A stretch of DNA of 64,000 nucleotides from an uncultured Clostridia bacterium (GCA_934487205.1 CAKSRS010000002.1:1-64000), one strand, 5' to 3'. Positions 32,001 through 38,844 are shown, counted from the stretch's first letter. Made by a program: numbers and translations. Notes: generated by a model not told the origin, from the letters alone.

Positions 32001-32097
32001 TCACACTTGCGGTTGCAGCGCTGACCATAACATTCGGTACGGCAATCATACTCAAAATCATATTCAGAGCAATTGCCAAAGAAACTGTTTTTTTCAT
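29089..32097 (-). CDS. Secreted SGNH/GDSL esterase with the shared N-terminal module
   Basis: A 1002-residue exported protein with a signal peptide (1-28). The shared module spans about 35-340 (NPRGRTGMISYSI, HLQYVGGEYKNFGITFDLQ, NQVINCKVVADGGVMSLYMK). A concanavalin-like domain lies at about 365-552 and a FIVAR-like helical segment at about 560-630. The C-terminal SGNH hydrolase (about 745-980) has the nucleophile Ser755 in AGDSI, the block III MENDC (Asn827) and the Asp948-x-x-His951 pair in DIIHIS. The layout fits rhamnogalacturonan acetylesterase-like enzymes that remove acetyl groups from pectin. That substrate is supported by the divergent GH28-like gene. The start has a clear GGAGG site. 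Confidence 0.84.
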   Translation of the reverse strand: MKKTVSLAIALNMILSMIAVPNVMVSAATASVIDDSSQAVDMVDTADDPWQVVAENASGDSSKWVYDTLTVTSGGDNDPGGWGPYTDCNNKITVEKSGKGYYGSISTKYNGADITNPIYLGANPRGRTGMISYSIRVDHKGKHLQYVGGEYKNFGITFDLQFPNMCSTETAVPYLDIGLINSTAAKNTRLTQYADSEYVSMGDTVNMMTTVIPSKFNSDGIAPISAVIDDRTAEQFAADMAKRSYISESEQTDVDTTTKKTYIYSYQKADKSTAYLNQVINCKVVADGGVMSLYMKFEDTDTWKLINSYNISALQGKEKRFYIASKSCQLLVSNLNIYQRRSEIETEIVEPEDPGTPETTTVNVLSKNFESDTDDGVVNDSTYGIGKALEVTGNKRFYFTSPSYINANREFRTMTEFDIKTVGTDSTNYPTITWAGKDGKAVNTLTFEDNYVTLTYVNDSGYTKERAFIKLKDGEWNRIRLVTEFAKEGNTYVGRNKKLYINGNNVQAVIAEDLGSKVGADFLNAEYMNRINVNAGGATVYIDNINVTRFYNDAEEGINYGQLLASIRKGEKALSGAVVGTNIRQDIYNDYKTALDTAKTAYIASETTQDAIDAANDALCQAYSKLIFADEAYEICGVNFTDKDDKYTPYLTAGGKIASVTVRKNAEYNKLGVLILALYDKNGNLIKVKPVQKVFDGVNAGETKNVTIDMQLPADINGVYTKVMLLDTIDNITPLTNAHVPDNTTARTIRIAGDSIVHTYEGTTDEKKYPMQGWGAYAADYFNNSITAQNEATSGSTTRTFIGFSIFNRLASKMQAGDILLVSFMENDCRENDTYRHVSNYDYKNMLRLYADIAKENGAEIIFVTSPANLNETAGSDDFNGYKDLMKEVAKEYNAPCIDIWQESVDLQNKEGYEYVEAAMHMHNLDVLKANFNKNGKVINESTVNGKDIIHISEWGAQKVASWIAEEMKNTNSALRYYVNGKTFDFPEDMVTSTTLNQTTTE

Positions 32098-32126
32098 GTC
32101 ATATCCTCCTTAATAATCCGAATTAT

Positions 32127-32140
32127 AAATACATGTATTT
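32127..32140. promoter_or_regulatory. 5'-leader palindrome AAATACATGTATTT, copy 2
   Basis: Identical to the palindrome at 28842-28855, here about 30 bp before the esterase start codon. Confidence 0.6.
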
Positions 32141-32179
32141 GTCAATCAGTCTCGCGAAATGCGAAACTTATACATTTAC

Positions 32180-32243
32180 ATTTTAACATTAACAACATGT
32201 TCTGTAAATACAATATCTTTACCAAAATGTGCAATATTTTTAC
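32180..32243 (-). promoter_or_regulatory. Promoter with shared upstream element, copy 2
   Basis: On the minus strand, -35 TTTACA (32203-32208), a 17-bp spacer and -10 TAAAAT (32180-32185) precede the esterase gene. The adjoining element (32203-32243) is shared with copies 1 and 3. The 32098-32474 interval holds only this promoter, copy 3 and the leaders. Confidence 0.78.
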
Positions 32244-32356
32244 TATTTTTTGATTATTAACTATTTTCCACCCATATAAAACAGCGAAAATATGTTAATA
32301 TTTCAATATCATTATCAAATAAAAAAATATAACTTGGTTATATTTACCAAATTAAA

Positions 32357-32411
32357 TTGCACATTTTGGTAAAGATATTGTATTTACAAAGCAGTTTACA
32401 CATGTTAGAAT
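32357..32411 (+). promoter_or_regulatory. Promoter with shared upstream element, copy 3 (divergent)
   Basis: On the plus strand, -35 TTTACA (32383-32388), a 17-bp spacer and -10 TAGAAT (32406-32411) drive the GH28-like gene. The 32 bp at 32357-32388 are the exact reverse complement of the first 32 bp of copy 2. A flanking TTTACCAAA (32343-32351) makes an inverted repeat with TTTGGTAAA inside the element (32365-32373). Confidence 0.78.
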
Positions 32412-32474
32412 AAACTCAGGTAAAATTATTGCAAAAATGCAAACAAAATATGAAGAAAGCGGAGTGAAAACAAT

Positions 32475-33821
32475 ATGATTAAAAATTTCTATACACCGAA
32501 TGATTTTTCCGGAAGTGACAGCGAACGTATCCAAGCAGCAATATACGAAGCAAAAAAAACAGGCGCGGACAGGGTAGTTATACCGAAATACAACAGCGGA
32601 ACGGATTCCATGAAATGGGTTATCGATAAAACCATATTGCTGCCGTCAGACATAACAATTGTTCTTGATAATTGTTATATGGTTATGGCAGATGATACAT
32701 ATTGCCAAATGTTTGCAAACGAGAATCTGTTTGATGAACGCGGCAGGGACAAAAGCAATGAGCAAAAGAATATCAATATTATCGGCTGCGGCAATGCCGA
32801 AATATCCGGCGGAAAAGAGAATAAACTTAATGAATTCACTTCCAAAAAGGACGGAAACCCGCACGTTTCCGCCAATGTATTGATTTATCTTTATAACGTC
32901 CGTGACTTTAAAATAGAAGGATTTCGGATTTCGGATCAGCGTTGGTGGTCTATTTTGTTGCTGTACGCAAGATACGGCAGCGTAAAAAATATTGATTTCA
33001 AAATCAATTTCAGACACAGCTACGGCGTGTGGAGAAATCAGGACGGAATTGATTTGCGCAGCGGCTGCAACAATATAAGCATAGAAAATATCACCGGCGA
33101 AACCGGCGATGACATGATAGCTTTGACAACTCTTATAAGCAAAAATCATTTTGAACATTCTTTGAAAATAGAGGGCAGAGATACCGATATTCACGACTGC
33201 ACAATCCGTAATGTAAAAGGATTTTCAAATATGTGTGCAATCGTCAGATTGCTGAATCAGCATGGAAACAAAATATACAACATATCAATAAGCGATATCT
33301 TTGATGTCGGAACGCCGAAGCTCGAATCAAAGGTTCAAATGGTTTTAAGAATAGGCGAAGACTCATATTATGAATCATTTGCCGAACGCGCAAAACCCGA
33401 TGAATTGTATAATATTTCAATTAATAATATCTATTCAAAAGCGCTCAGCGCCATACATCTGGAATTGGCAGCAAAGAATTTGCATGCAAGCAATATATTT
33501 GTAACCGAAAAGGGACATCATGCCGTAACATTGGGAAGATTTTATATGAATAATGTATTTATGTATATTCCGGAACGTTACGAGGAATATGAAAAAGAAC
33601 GGCTTATTCCCGATAAGGATCTTAACAAAAAGACTACTTTGAAAAATGTACAAATCGAAAATATTTATTATTCCGCAAAGCCGGATTATTACAAACCCGC
33701 TGTATGCGCGGTATCAAACGCTGAGTTGATTAATGTAAGCGTAAAAAATATTTATGCGGAAGACGATATCAAAAAAGAGGAATATTTTAATATGGAAGAA
33801 AAAAATATTGTTCTTAATTAA
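32475..33821 (+). CDS. GH28-like right-handed beta-helix protein
   Basis: A 448-residue protein with no signal peptide, built from short beta-helix coils (repeated IxNIxxxN patterns). It opens with the pectin-lyase-fold start (NDFSGSDSERIQAAIYEA) and has NQDGID (188-193) and GDD (211-213). These correspond to the NTD and DD motifs of GH28 polygalacturonases. The later GHG and RIK motifs are not clear, so catalysis by the standard GH28 residues is uncertain. It probably cleaves imported galacturonide or rhamnogalacturonan oligomers in the cytoplasm. It is transcribed divergently from the SGNH esterase and shares its promoter element. An imperfect GGAG site precedes the ATG. Confidence 0.75.
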   Translation: MIKNFYTPNDFSGSDSERIQAAIYEAKKTGADRVVIPKYNSGTDSMKWVIDKTILLPSDITIVLDNCYMVMADDTYCQMFANENLFDERGRDKSNEQKNINIIGCGNAEISGGKENKLNEFTSKKDGNPHVSANVLIYLYNVRDFKIEGFRISDQRWWSILLLYARYGSVKNIDFKINFRHSYGVWRNQDGIDLRSGCNNISIENITGETGDDMIALTTLISKNHFEHSLKIEGRDTDIHDCTIRNVKGFSNMCAIVRLLNQHGNKIYNISISDIFDVGTPKLESKVQMVLRIGEDSYYESFAERAKPDELYNISINNIYSKALSAIHLELAAKNLHASNIFVTEKGHHAVTLGRFYMNNVFMYIPERYEEYEKERLIPDKDLNKKTTLKNVQIENIYYSAKPDYYKPAVCAVSNAELINVSVKNIYAEDDIKKEEYFNMEEKNIVLN

Positions 33822-33856
33822 TAGACTACAGGCTATAAAAAGTCTGTAAAAAAGAT

Positions 33857-33892
33857 TCCATCTATGAGAATATAGATAATATCATAGATGGA
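33857..33892. repeat. 11-bp inverted repeat beside the IS256 remnant
   Basis: TCCATCTATGA (33857-33867) and TCATAGATGGA (33882-33892) form a hairpin directly before the transposase fragment. On the minus strand it is followed by ATCTTTTTT, so it could act as a terminator in that direction, but no minus-strand gene enters it. Confidence 0.45.
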
Positions 33893-34147
33893 TTGATTCA
33901 GGAGTATAGCATCAAGAGTGCAGAAGATATTCAAGAGGCATTAAAAGACCTGTTGGGTGGAACGATTCAAAAAATGATGGAAACTGAACTTGACGAACAT
34001 TTGGGATATAGTGAATATGAGCGCAGCGACAATCCCGATTACCGGAACGGCGTAAAAAAGAAGAAATTGCGCAGTTCATACGGCGAAATACCGATTGGTG
34101 TTCCGCAAGACCGTGACGGTGATATTCAGCATTTAATTACATTTTAA
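33893..34147 (+). pseudogene. IS256-family (mutator-type) transposase remnant
   Basis: The 84 codons match only the N-terminus of IS256-type transposases (ALKDLLGGTIQKMMETELDE, then HLGYSEYERS and SYGEIPIGVPQDRDG). The frame stops right after the PxDRDG motif, so the DDE catalytic domain (normally about 300 more residues) is missing. It is a dead fragment left in the sugar locus. No inverted terminal repeats are obvious. Confidence 0.8.
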
Positions 34148-34176
34148 AAACATTTTATATTTGCAAAAAAAACGTG

Positions 34177-34204
34177 TTGACAAGTGTTTTTTCAGTGATA
34201 TAAT
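34177..34204 (+). promoter_or_regulatory. Promoter of the esterase/DUF4886 genes
   Basis: A consensus TTGACA (34177-34182), a 16-bp spacer and TATAAT (34199-34204), about 105 bp before the alpha/beta-hydrolase gene. The shared element of the three neighbouring promoters is absent here. Confidence 0.7.
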
Positions 34205-34308
34205 TGAAACTATATGGAAAACCATGTGAATTTAAAACTGATAAAGCGCCAAGAAAATCGCTTAAACCCTATATGGTATGGCGGATATTTTGATAAAGGA
34301 GATTAATT

Positions 34309-35052
34309 ATGGAACTGAAAGACATATATTACACACGAAATAACATACCGGAGCAGTCGCTTGATATATTTTTACCGGATAATGCAAAGGGTGAAATACC
34401 TGTGTTTATATATTTTCACGGCGGCGGGCTGGAGTCCGGCAGAAAAGAAGAAATCCCGCCGCAGCATTTTGTTGAAAAGAATGTGGGAGTAGTATCAGTT
34501 AACTACCGTATGTATCCCGATTACAGGTATCCGGATTTTTTATGGGACTGCGCTGCAAGCGTAAAATGGGTAACAGACAACATCGGGAACTATGCGAATG
34601 TCTCAAAAATATATGTAGGCGGTTCATCGGCAGGTGCATACATTGCAATGATGCTTTATTTTGACAGCAGATATTTTTCGACATACGGTGTTGATATTAA
34701 CAAAATATCCGGATTTGTTTTCAATGCCGGTCAGCCGACGACGCATTATAACGTGCTTAGAGAACGCGGCATCGACTCAAGAAGGTGTATTATTGATGAG
34801 GCGGCTCCGCTGTTTCATATTGAGGAATACAAAAACCAACCTCCTGTGTTGATTTTTTGTGCGGATAATGATATGACTAACCGATATGAGCAAACGCTGC
34901 TGTTAATCGGAACATTAAAGCATATGAATTATCCAGAAGAAAATATACAGTTTGAATATTTACGTGGTCACTGCCATTGTGATTACATCCAAGACGCAAA
35001 AGTATTTGCTGACAGGATTCTTGATTTTATAAACCGAAATAAGAGAAACTAA
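34309..35052 (+). CDS. Alpha/beta-hydrolase, probable carbohydrate esterase
   Basis: A 247-residue cytoplasmic enzyme of the hormone-sensitive-lipase-like group. It has the oxyanion-hole motif HGGG (37-40), the nucleophile Ser107 in GGSSAG, a likely acid in FCADNDMT and the His in GHCHCD. This group includes acetyl-xylan and other sugar acetyl esterases; the exact ester is not known. Together with the neighbouring SGNH and GH28-like proteins it fits deacetylation of pectin or hemicellulose fragments. An AAAGGAG site lies before the ATG. Confidence 0.82.
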   Translation: MELKDIYYTRNNIPEQSLDIFLPDNAKGEIPVFIYFHGGGLESGRKEEIPPQHFVEKNVGVVSVNYRMYPDYRYPDFLWDCAASVKWVTDNIGNYANVSKIYVGGSSAGAYIAMMLYFDSRYFSTYGVDINKISGFVFNAGQPTTHYNVLRERGIDSRRCIIDEAAPLFHIEEYKNQPPVLIFCADNDMTNRYEQTLLLIGTLKHMNYPEENIQFEYLRGHCHCDYIQDAKVFADRILDFINRNKRN

Positions 35053-35160
35053 GGATAAGGTTATTTGCTTTGAATATCGGAATTATCCGATGTTGCTGTA
35101 AAAGCACTGTTCAAAGTTTCATTTTGAAGTCGAAATAATACTGCCTGTGGAGGATAATAT

Positions 35161-35865
35161 ATGAAAATTTTATCAATAGGAAACAGTTTTTCTGAAGATG
35201 CACAACGGTATCTGCACGCAATAGCGGAAGCCAACGGTAAAAAACTGACGTGTGCCAATCTGTATATCGGGGGCTGTTCATTAAGACAGCATTACATAAA
35301 TCTATCAGACAACGAAAAAAACTACATTTTTCAATTTAACGGTGAGAACACGAATATTAAAATTTCAATCAAAGATGCGGTAAAAAGCAATGAATGGGAT
35401 TACATAACGCTTCAGCAGGCAAGCCATGAGAGTTTTGATATCAATAACTATACACCATACCTCGAGAGCATAACAAAATGGTTGAGATTAAGATGTCCGA
35501 ACACGAAAATATTGCTGCACCAGACATGGGCATATCCGCAAGACAGGGAAAGACTTTCGGAAGTTGGTTTTAAAACTACTGAGGAGATGTTTGCGGCAGT
35601 TAAAGACGCGTATAATAAAGCCGAAAAATTGATAAATGCGGATAATATGATAAAAAGCGGCGACGCTATGCTTAAAGCATACAGGCTTAATCCTGACATT
35701 GTTTACCGCGATGCGATTCATGCAAGCTACGGTTTTGGCAGATACCTCGTAGGCTGCGTTTGGTATAAGGCATTATTCAATCAAAAACCAAAAATTCAAA
35801 TCAGCAGCTTTGATGAAAATATAACCGATGAGGGTTTAAAATTGATAGACAATATTATGCAGTAA
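35161..35865 (+). CDS. DUF4886 SGNH-like hydrolase
   Basis: A 234-residue protein that starts with ILSIGNSFSEDAQRYLHAIA, the hallmark of DUF4886 proteins, which have an SGNH-hydrolase-like fold with the nucleophile Ser in GNSF. Later blocks are DYITLQQASHES and the His in DAIHASYGFG. There is no signal peptide. Members are common in polysaccharide-utilisation loci and are suspected esterases. It follows the alpha/beta-hydrolase by 108 bp and has a GGAGG site before the ATG. Confidence 0.75.
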   Translation: MKILSIGNSFSEDAQRYLHAIAEANGKKLTCANLYIGGCSLRQHYINLSDNEKNYIFQFNGENTNIKISIKDAVKSNEWDYITLQQASHESFDINNYTPYLESITKWLRLRCPNTKILLHQTWAYPQDRERLSEVGFKTTEEMFAAVKDAYNKAEKLINADNMIKSGDAMLKAYRLNPDIVYRDAIHASYGFGRYLVGCVWYKALFNQKPKIQISSFDENITDEGLKLIDNIMQ

Positions 35866-35906
35866 ACCTGCGGTCGTTACAAACATAAACAGAGGTGAAG
35901 CTAATT

Positions 35907-36068
35907 ATGTATAAACAAAAACTCGGATTTTCCATGTTTGGATCATATGAACACGGTATGTCAAGCGCCGTTAAGCTCATCAAAGACTGTAAGTTTGACG
36001 CGATCTCTCCCGTATGGACAAATGATTACAACATAGAAGAAATTGCAAATGTACGAGTTACTTGGTAG
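35907..36068 (+). pseudogene. Truncated sugar phosphate isomerase/epimerase-like gene
   Basis: A 53-codon fragment with an AGAGGTG site and the N-terminus of a xylose-isomerase-like TIM barrel (KLGFSMFGSYEHGMSSAV, then KFDAISPVW). Full proteins of this type are about 250-300 residues. The frame ends where island repeat A begins (near 36064). The rest of the gene is not in the window, so insertion or deletion at the island edge removed it. Confidence 0.6.
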
Positions 36069-36089
36069 GTGTAACACAATTTTTTTATA

Positions 36090-36205
36090 CAAACCAAACA
36101 GGCTGCCCGATACGAGCAGCCTGTTTAGTCCACAAAAATTCCCATAGGTCTTTTTGAGATAATCAACAACATTTTTATTATACTACTATATGTTGTATTT
36201 GTCAA
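36090..36205 (-). ncRNA. Candidate short RNA of repeat A (about 80 nt)
   Basis: A perfect minus-strand promoter (TTGACA at 36200-36205, 17-bp spacer, TATAAT at 36177-36182) leads to a strong 11-bp hairpin (AAACAGGCTGC / GCAGCCTGTTT, 36096-36126) with a T-rich 3' side. The predicted RNA is nearly identical in copies B and C. A 15-codon ORF begins within 6 bases of the expected start site. Whether it is translated is unknown. Confidence 0.55.
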
Positions 36206-36312
36206 TAGTTTTTTACAAATATATTTCATTATTTTCATTTTTGTTGCAACATAATTACTGCACGTTTGCACATGTGCGATTTGGGGCTTTTGTCTTTTTT
36301 CGTAAAAAGGCA

Positions 36313-36427
36313 TTGACAAAACTGTAAAACAGGCGTATAATTACAATAGAAAAAGGCAAAACCTCAAACGGTTATGCCAAGAAATCAGTTATTTATGCAA
36401 TAACCGTCTTGCCAGAGGCGGTTATTG
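36313..36427 (+). ncRNA. Candidate antitoxin RNA of repeat A
   Basis: The plus-strand promoter TTGACA (36313-36318), 17 bp, TATAAT (36336-36341) should start an RNA near 36348. That RNA runs into the hairpin CAATAACCG/CGGTTATTG (36398-36427). It is antisense to the 3' end of the small hydrophobic ORF. The same promoter and spacing occur in copy B. No clear T-run follows the hairpin. Confidence 0.5.
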
Positions 36428-36496
36428 TGCGTTTATGGGAAATATTATCATTAAGATAATAAATACAAAAAGCGCTATGAGCAGCTTTTTCGCCAT
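36422..36496 (-). CDS. Candidate type I toxin peptide, copy A (24 aa)
   Basis: A 24-codon ORF that starts MAKKLLIALFVF and continues with a run of Ile/Leu/Met/Phe to the end PINAQ. A two-Lys start followed by one membrane-spanning stretch is the usual form of small type I toxins. Its promoter is TTGAAA (36665-36670), 17 bp, TATAAT (36642-36647). The strong GAAAGGGGGT site (36525-36534) precedes another ORF (start 36524, 43 codons, other frame) that overlaps it, so translation may be coupled as in hok/mok. No strong site lies directly before the 36496 ATG. The copy in repeat B encodes the same peptide. Confidence 0.5.
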   Translation of the reverse strand: MAKKLLIALFVFIILMIIFPINAQ

Positions 36497-36641
36497 AAGT
36501 ACAATGCTTACTTTTCATAAGCATACCCCCTTTCATAGACTCGGCATTTCTGCCTGTGAATATAAAAGTGTGGGCATAACCGCCGGTGTGAACACCGTTA
36601 AGAAATCTCGCCTTTAACATCGGATTACTCCGACAAATCCT

Positions 36642-36670
36642 ATTATACACTATTATACGATGTTTTTCAA
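36642..36670 (-). promoter_or_regulatory. Promoter of the small-peptide mRNA, repeat A
   Basis: On the minus strand TTGAAA (36665-36670) and TATAAT (36642-36647) have a 17-bp spacer. Downstream, the leader segment at 36573-36582 is the inverted copy of 36369-36378 at the 3' end, so the 5' and 3' ends of the mRNA could pair over 10 bp. Confidence 0.6.
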
Positions 36671-36748
36671 GAGATTTTGCAGAGAGCAATCAAATTGGTT
36701 GATAATGACTTATGCCCGCGGCGGACATTTTGACAGAATATGATAAAA

Positions 36749-37324
36749 TCACTTCGTTTCAATCAACAATTTTCTTGTCATTCCCGACCATGCTTTTGTA
36801 ATTTCGTCGGTCAGAATGGCATACTCAATACCTTTTTTAACACCTCTGTTATCCCATTCGTCCGTGAGTTCTTTTCGTACTTGAATAGCCTGCAAGCGTT
36901 GATTTATCCATTCTCTTGTATAGCCCTTTTTCAAATATGTCTCAAGAGCTCTGTCTATCGTAAGTTCCGGGTCTATCGTTTCGTCAATTCTCTCGGCACC
37001 GACTTGCGCAAGCCATTGTTTGAACGGCTCGGCTTTGGGCGATGGAATTGACTGTATAATACGCAAAACGCCTTTTGTGTCCGACGCTTGAATTTTTCTT
37101 TTTTTTCCGTCGTGTGCAATCATTTCAACAGGGGTACAAATTGTACCCCACTTCAAATTCAGTTCAGGATCACGCTGACGCATTTTTTTGATATATTGTT
37201 TAACATCTTTGCTGTCGGTAAGTATTTCAACTATATCATAAATTGAAAAATACCATTCCTCGTGTTCGCTGTCCCACGCAGTACGGATTTTTTTATTTTC
37301 GAATATCTGTATATTATTTTCCAT
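36749..37324 (-). CDS. BRO/DinD-type DNA-damage or antirepressor protein, C-terminally truncated
   Basis: 191 residues with a BRO-N-like N-terminus (RTAWDSEHEEWYFSIYDIVE, about 12-110) and the DinD-type middle KPFKQWLAQVGAERIDE. Related proteins continue past SGMT with a TREYKxxKGL segment and end after about 270 residues. Here the frame turns into RKLLIETK and stops, close to the right end of repeat A. The missing part of such a gene is found as a remnant at 38120-38250. BRO/DinD proteins are linked to phage regulation and the SOS response; the function here is unknown. Confidence 0.7.
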   Translation of the reverse strand: MENNIQIFENKKIRTAWDSEHEEWYFSIYDIVEILTDSKDVKQYIKKMRQRDPELNLKWGTICTPVEMIAHDGKKRKIQASDTKGVLRIIQSIPSPKAEPFKQWLAQVGAERIDETIDPELTIDRALETYLKKGYTREWINQRLQAIQVRKELTDEWDNRGVKKGIEYAILTDEITKAWSGMTRKLLIETK

Positions 37325-37534
37325 TATGTATACCTCGTCAAAAAGGTTATTTCTAATATATCATACGTTCGTATAAAATACAAAAATATTGATTACTTTT
37401 TTTAACCACTTCCGCCCCGAACGACACCAATATAGCGTTGCCGGCTCGAAATTCGTTTTGGGCGGCTGTTTGGAAAATTATCCTTGCAATCAACAGTATG
37501 ATGGTTATTTTAATCACATAGTCGGTCTTTGGTT

Positions 37535-38092
37535 TTACATCATTTCCATTACAGACGCTATGTTATCGACCAAGAACTGCTGAGCGTCGCGGTCATACAC
37601 AATAACCGAATATTCACGGTCATCTCTTCTGCTGCGCCTTAACTCTGTTGTAATACCGATTTCATTGCCCATTTTGGTAGGTTTTTTTGTTATTTTTCCG
37701 TCGGGCATAGTTCCCACACACAGCATTTTAACACTGATTAACCAATCTGTGAGATGTTTGTATGAAATCTTTTTCATATTCTTTTCCGCGTTGATTTCAT
37801 TGATTCTCCGCGCAATTTCGCTCATCGTTATAGACGTATCGCAAAAGCGAAACTTTTGAATTTCCTCAAAAGAAATATAAAAATTTTCCTTTGCCGTTTT
37901 CTTTTTATTAACCGTTCCGCCGTTTTCCGCCACCTGTCTTAAAACATCAGATATATAAAATAAACATCTTGAAATTTTAACATTGTTTATAATATCATTT
38001 TCCGGGATAATGGTATTATCAAGCGGATTAATGCCGTTTGCCAGCTTATCTGTATATATTTTTGCTCTTTGTATCATCTCTAAATCCGTCAT
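37535..38092 (-). CDS. Conserved hypothetical protein (helix-turn-helix-like C-terminus)
   Basis: A 185-residue protein beginning MTDLEMIQRAKIYTDKLANG followed by INPLDNTIIPENDIINNVK. I recognise the style of a conserved Firmicutes family of unknown role but cannot name it. The C-terminal half (about 95-160) looks like a winged-helix or small DNA-binding region. A GAGGTG site precedes the ATG. Transcription probably starts at TTGACA/TAAAAT (38273-38278 / 38250-38255, 17-bp spacer), which also covers the BRO remnant. Confidence 0.6.
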   Translation of the reverse strand: MTDLEMIQRAKIYTDKLANGINPLDNTIIPENDIINNVKISRCLFYISDVLRQVAENGGTVNKKKTAKENFYISFEEIQKFRFCDTSITMSEIARRINEINAEKNMKKISYKHLTDWLISVKMLCVGTMPDGKITKKPTKMGNEIGITTELRRSRRDDREYSVIVYDRDAQQFLVDNIASVMEMM

Positions 38093-38119
38093 TTGTACAC
38101 CTCATCTTGTTTTCGTAAG

Positions 38120-38250
38120 TCAATCATTCCGGCACCGATTGCTAATATTATCGCGCAAGGTTTCTTTCGTCAACCCTTTTAACGCTTTATACTTGCGTGT
38201 TGTCAATTCCCGACCGTGCTTTTGTACCTTCATCGGTCAGGATAGCATAA
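38120..38250 (-). pseudogene. Remnant of a BRO/DinD gene C-terminus
   Basis: The minus strand reads YAILTDEGTKARSG, which matches YAILTDEITKAWSG of the gene at 36749. After a one-base frameshift it continues TTRKYKALKGLTKETLRDN, the segment that gene lacks. It is directly upstream of the 185-residue gene and behind the promoter at 38250-38278. Confidence 0.65.
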
Positions 38251-38523
38251 TTTTACCATGCATTTTTGTATATGTCAATAAAATAAATGATTTTCGCCAT
38301 AGGCGTCTATAATACCTTGCAACAATTTAAAATGTTTCATCTTCTATAATATGCCGCAAGCTTAAAAAATCAATTTATGATTTTACACCTTTGTCACCCG
38401 TAAGGAAACGGTAGGTAGGACACAATTTTCTTATACAAACCAAACAAGCTGCCCGAATACGAGCAGCCTGTTTAGTCCACAAAAATTCCCATAGGTCTTT
38501 TTGAGATAATCAACAACATTTTT

Positions 38524-38552
38524 ATTATACTACTATATGTTGTATTTGTCAA
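38524..38552 (-). promoter_or_regulatory. Promoter of the short RNA, repeat B
   Basis: TTGACA (38547-38552), 17 bp, TATAAT (38524-38529) on the minus strand, identical in layout to copies A and C. The following hairpin is at about 38443-38473. Confidence 0.6.
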
Positions 38553-38659
38553 TGGTTTTTTACAAATATATTTCATTATTTTCATTTTTGTTGCAACGCG
38601 ATTACTGCATGTTTGCATATGAGCGATTTGTGGCTTTTGTCCTTTTTCGCAAAAAGGCA

Positions 38660-38776
38660 TTGACAAAACTATGAAACGGGCGTATAATTATAATAGAAAA
38701 GGGCAAGACCTCAAACGGTTATGCCACAACGCAAACTATATTAACAATAGCTGCCTGTGCCAGAGGCGGCTATTGT
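38660..38776 (+). ncRNA. Candidate antitoxin RNA of repeat B
   Basis: The plus-strand promoter TTGACA (38660-38665), 17 bp, TATAAT (38683-38688) leads into the hairpin ACAATAGC/GCTATTGT (38744-38751, 38769-38776) with an inner GCCT/AGGC stem. Compared with copy A one stem pair has changed on both sides (A-T to G-C), so pairing is conserved. Confidence 0.5.
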
Positions 38777-38844
38777 GCGTTTATGGGAAATATTATCATT
38801 AAGATAATAAATACAAAAAGCGCTATGAGCAGCTTTTTCGCCAT
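38770..38844 (-). CDS. Candidate type I toxin peptide, copy B (24 aa)
   Basis: The ORF encodes the same 24-residue hydrophobic peptide as 36422-36496, ending in TAG instead of TAA. The promoter TTGAAA-17-TATAAT, the GAAAGGGGGT site, the overlapping 43-codon frame (whose C-terminus does differ between copies) and the 5'/3' complementary segments are all kept. Confidence 0.5.
   Translation of the reverse strand: MAKKLLIALFVFIILMIIFPINAQ

Larger units (their letters stand above)
36064..36740. repeat. Island repeat, copy A
   Basis: About 675 bp, largely identical to copy B (38381-39090), with the left 240 bp also in copy C. From left to right it holds a minus-strand hairpin terminator, a minus-strand promoter, a plus-strand promoter, a small hydrophobic ORF on the minus strand and a second minus-strand promoter. 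No long gene is present. Confidence 0.85.

Noticed and set aside
36125..36319. 64-codon minus-strand ORF in repeat A (also in B)
   Set aside because: It runs across a strong promoter (TTGACA-17-TATAAT) and into a terminator stem, and has no ribosome binding site. The conservation is explained by the short transcription unit.
36435..36617. 60-codon plus-strand ORF identical in repeats A and B
   Set aside because: No ribosome binding site; identity is due to the DNA repeat, and the opposite strand has promoter, ribosome binding site and hydrophobic peptide.
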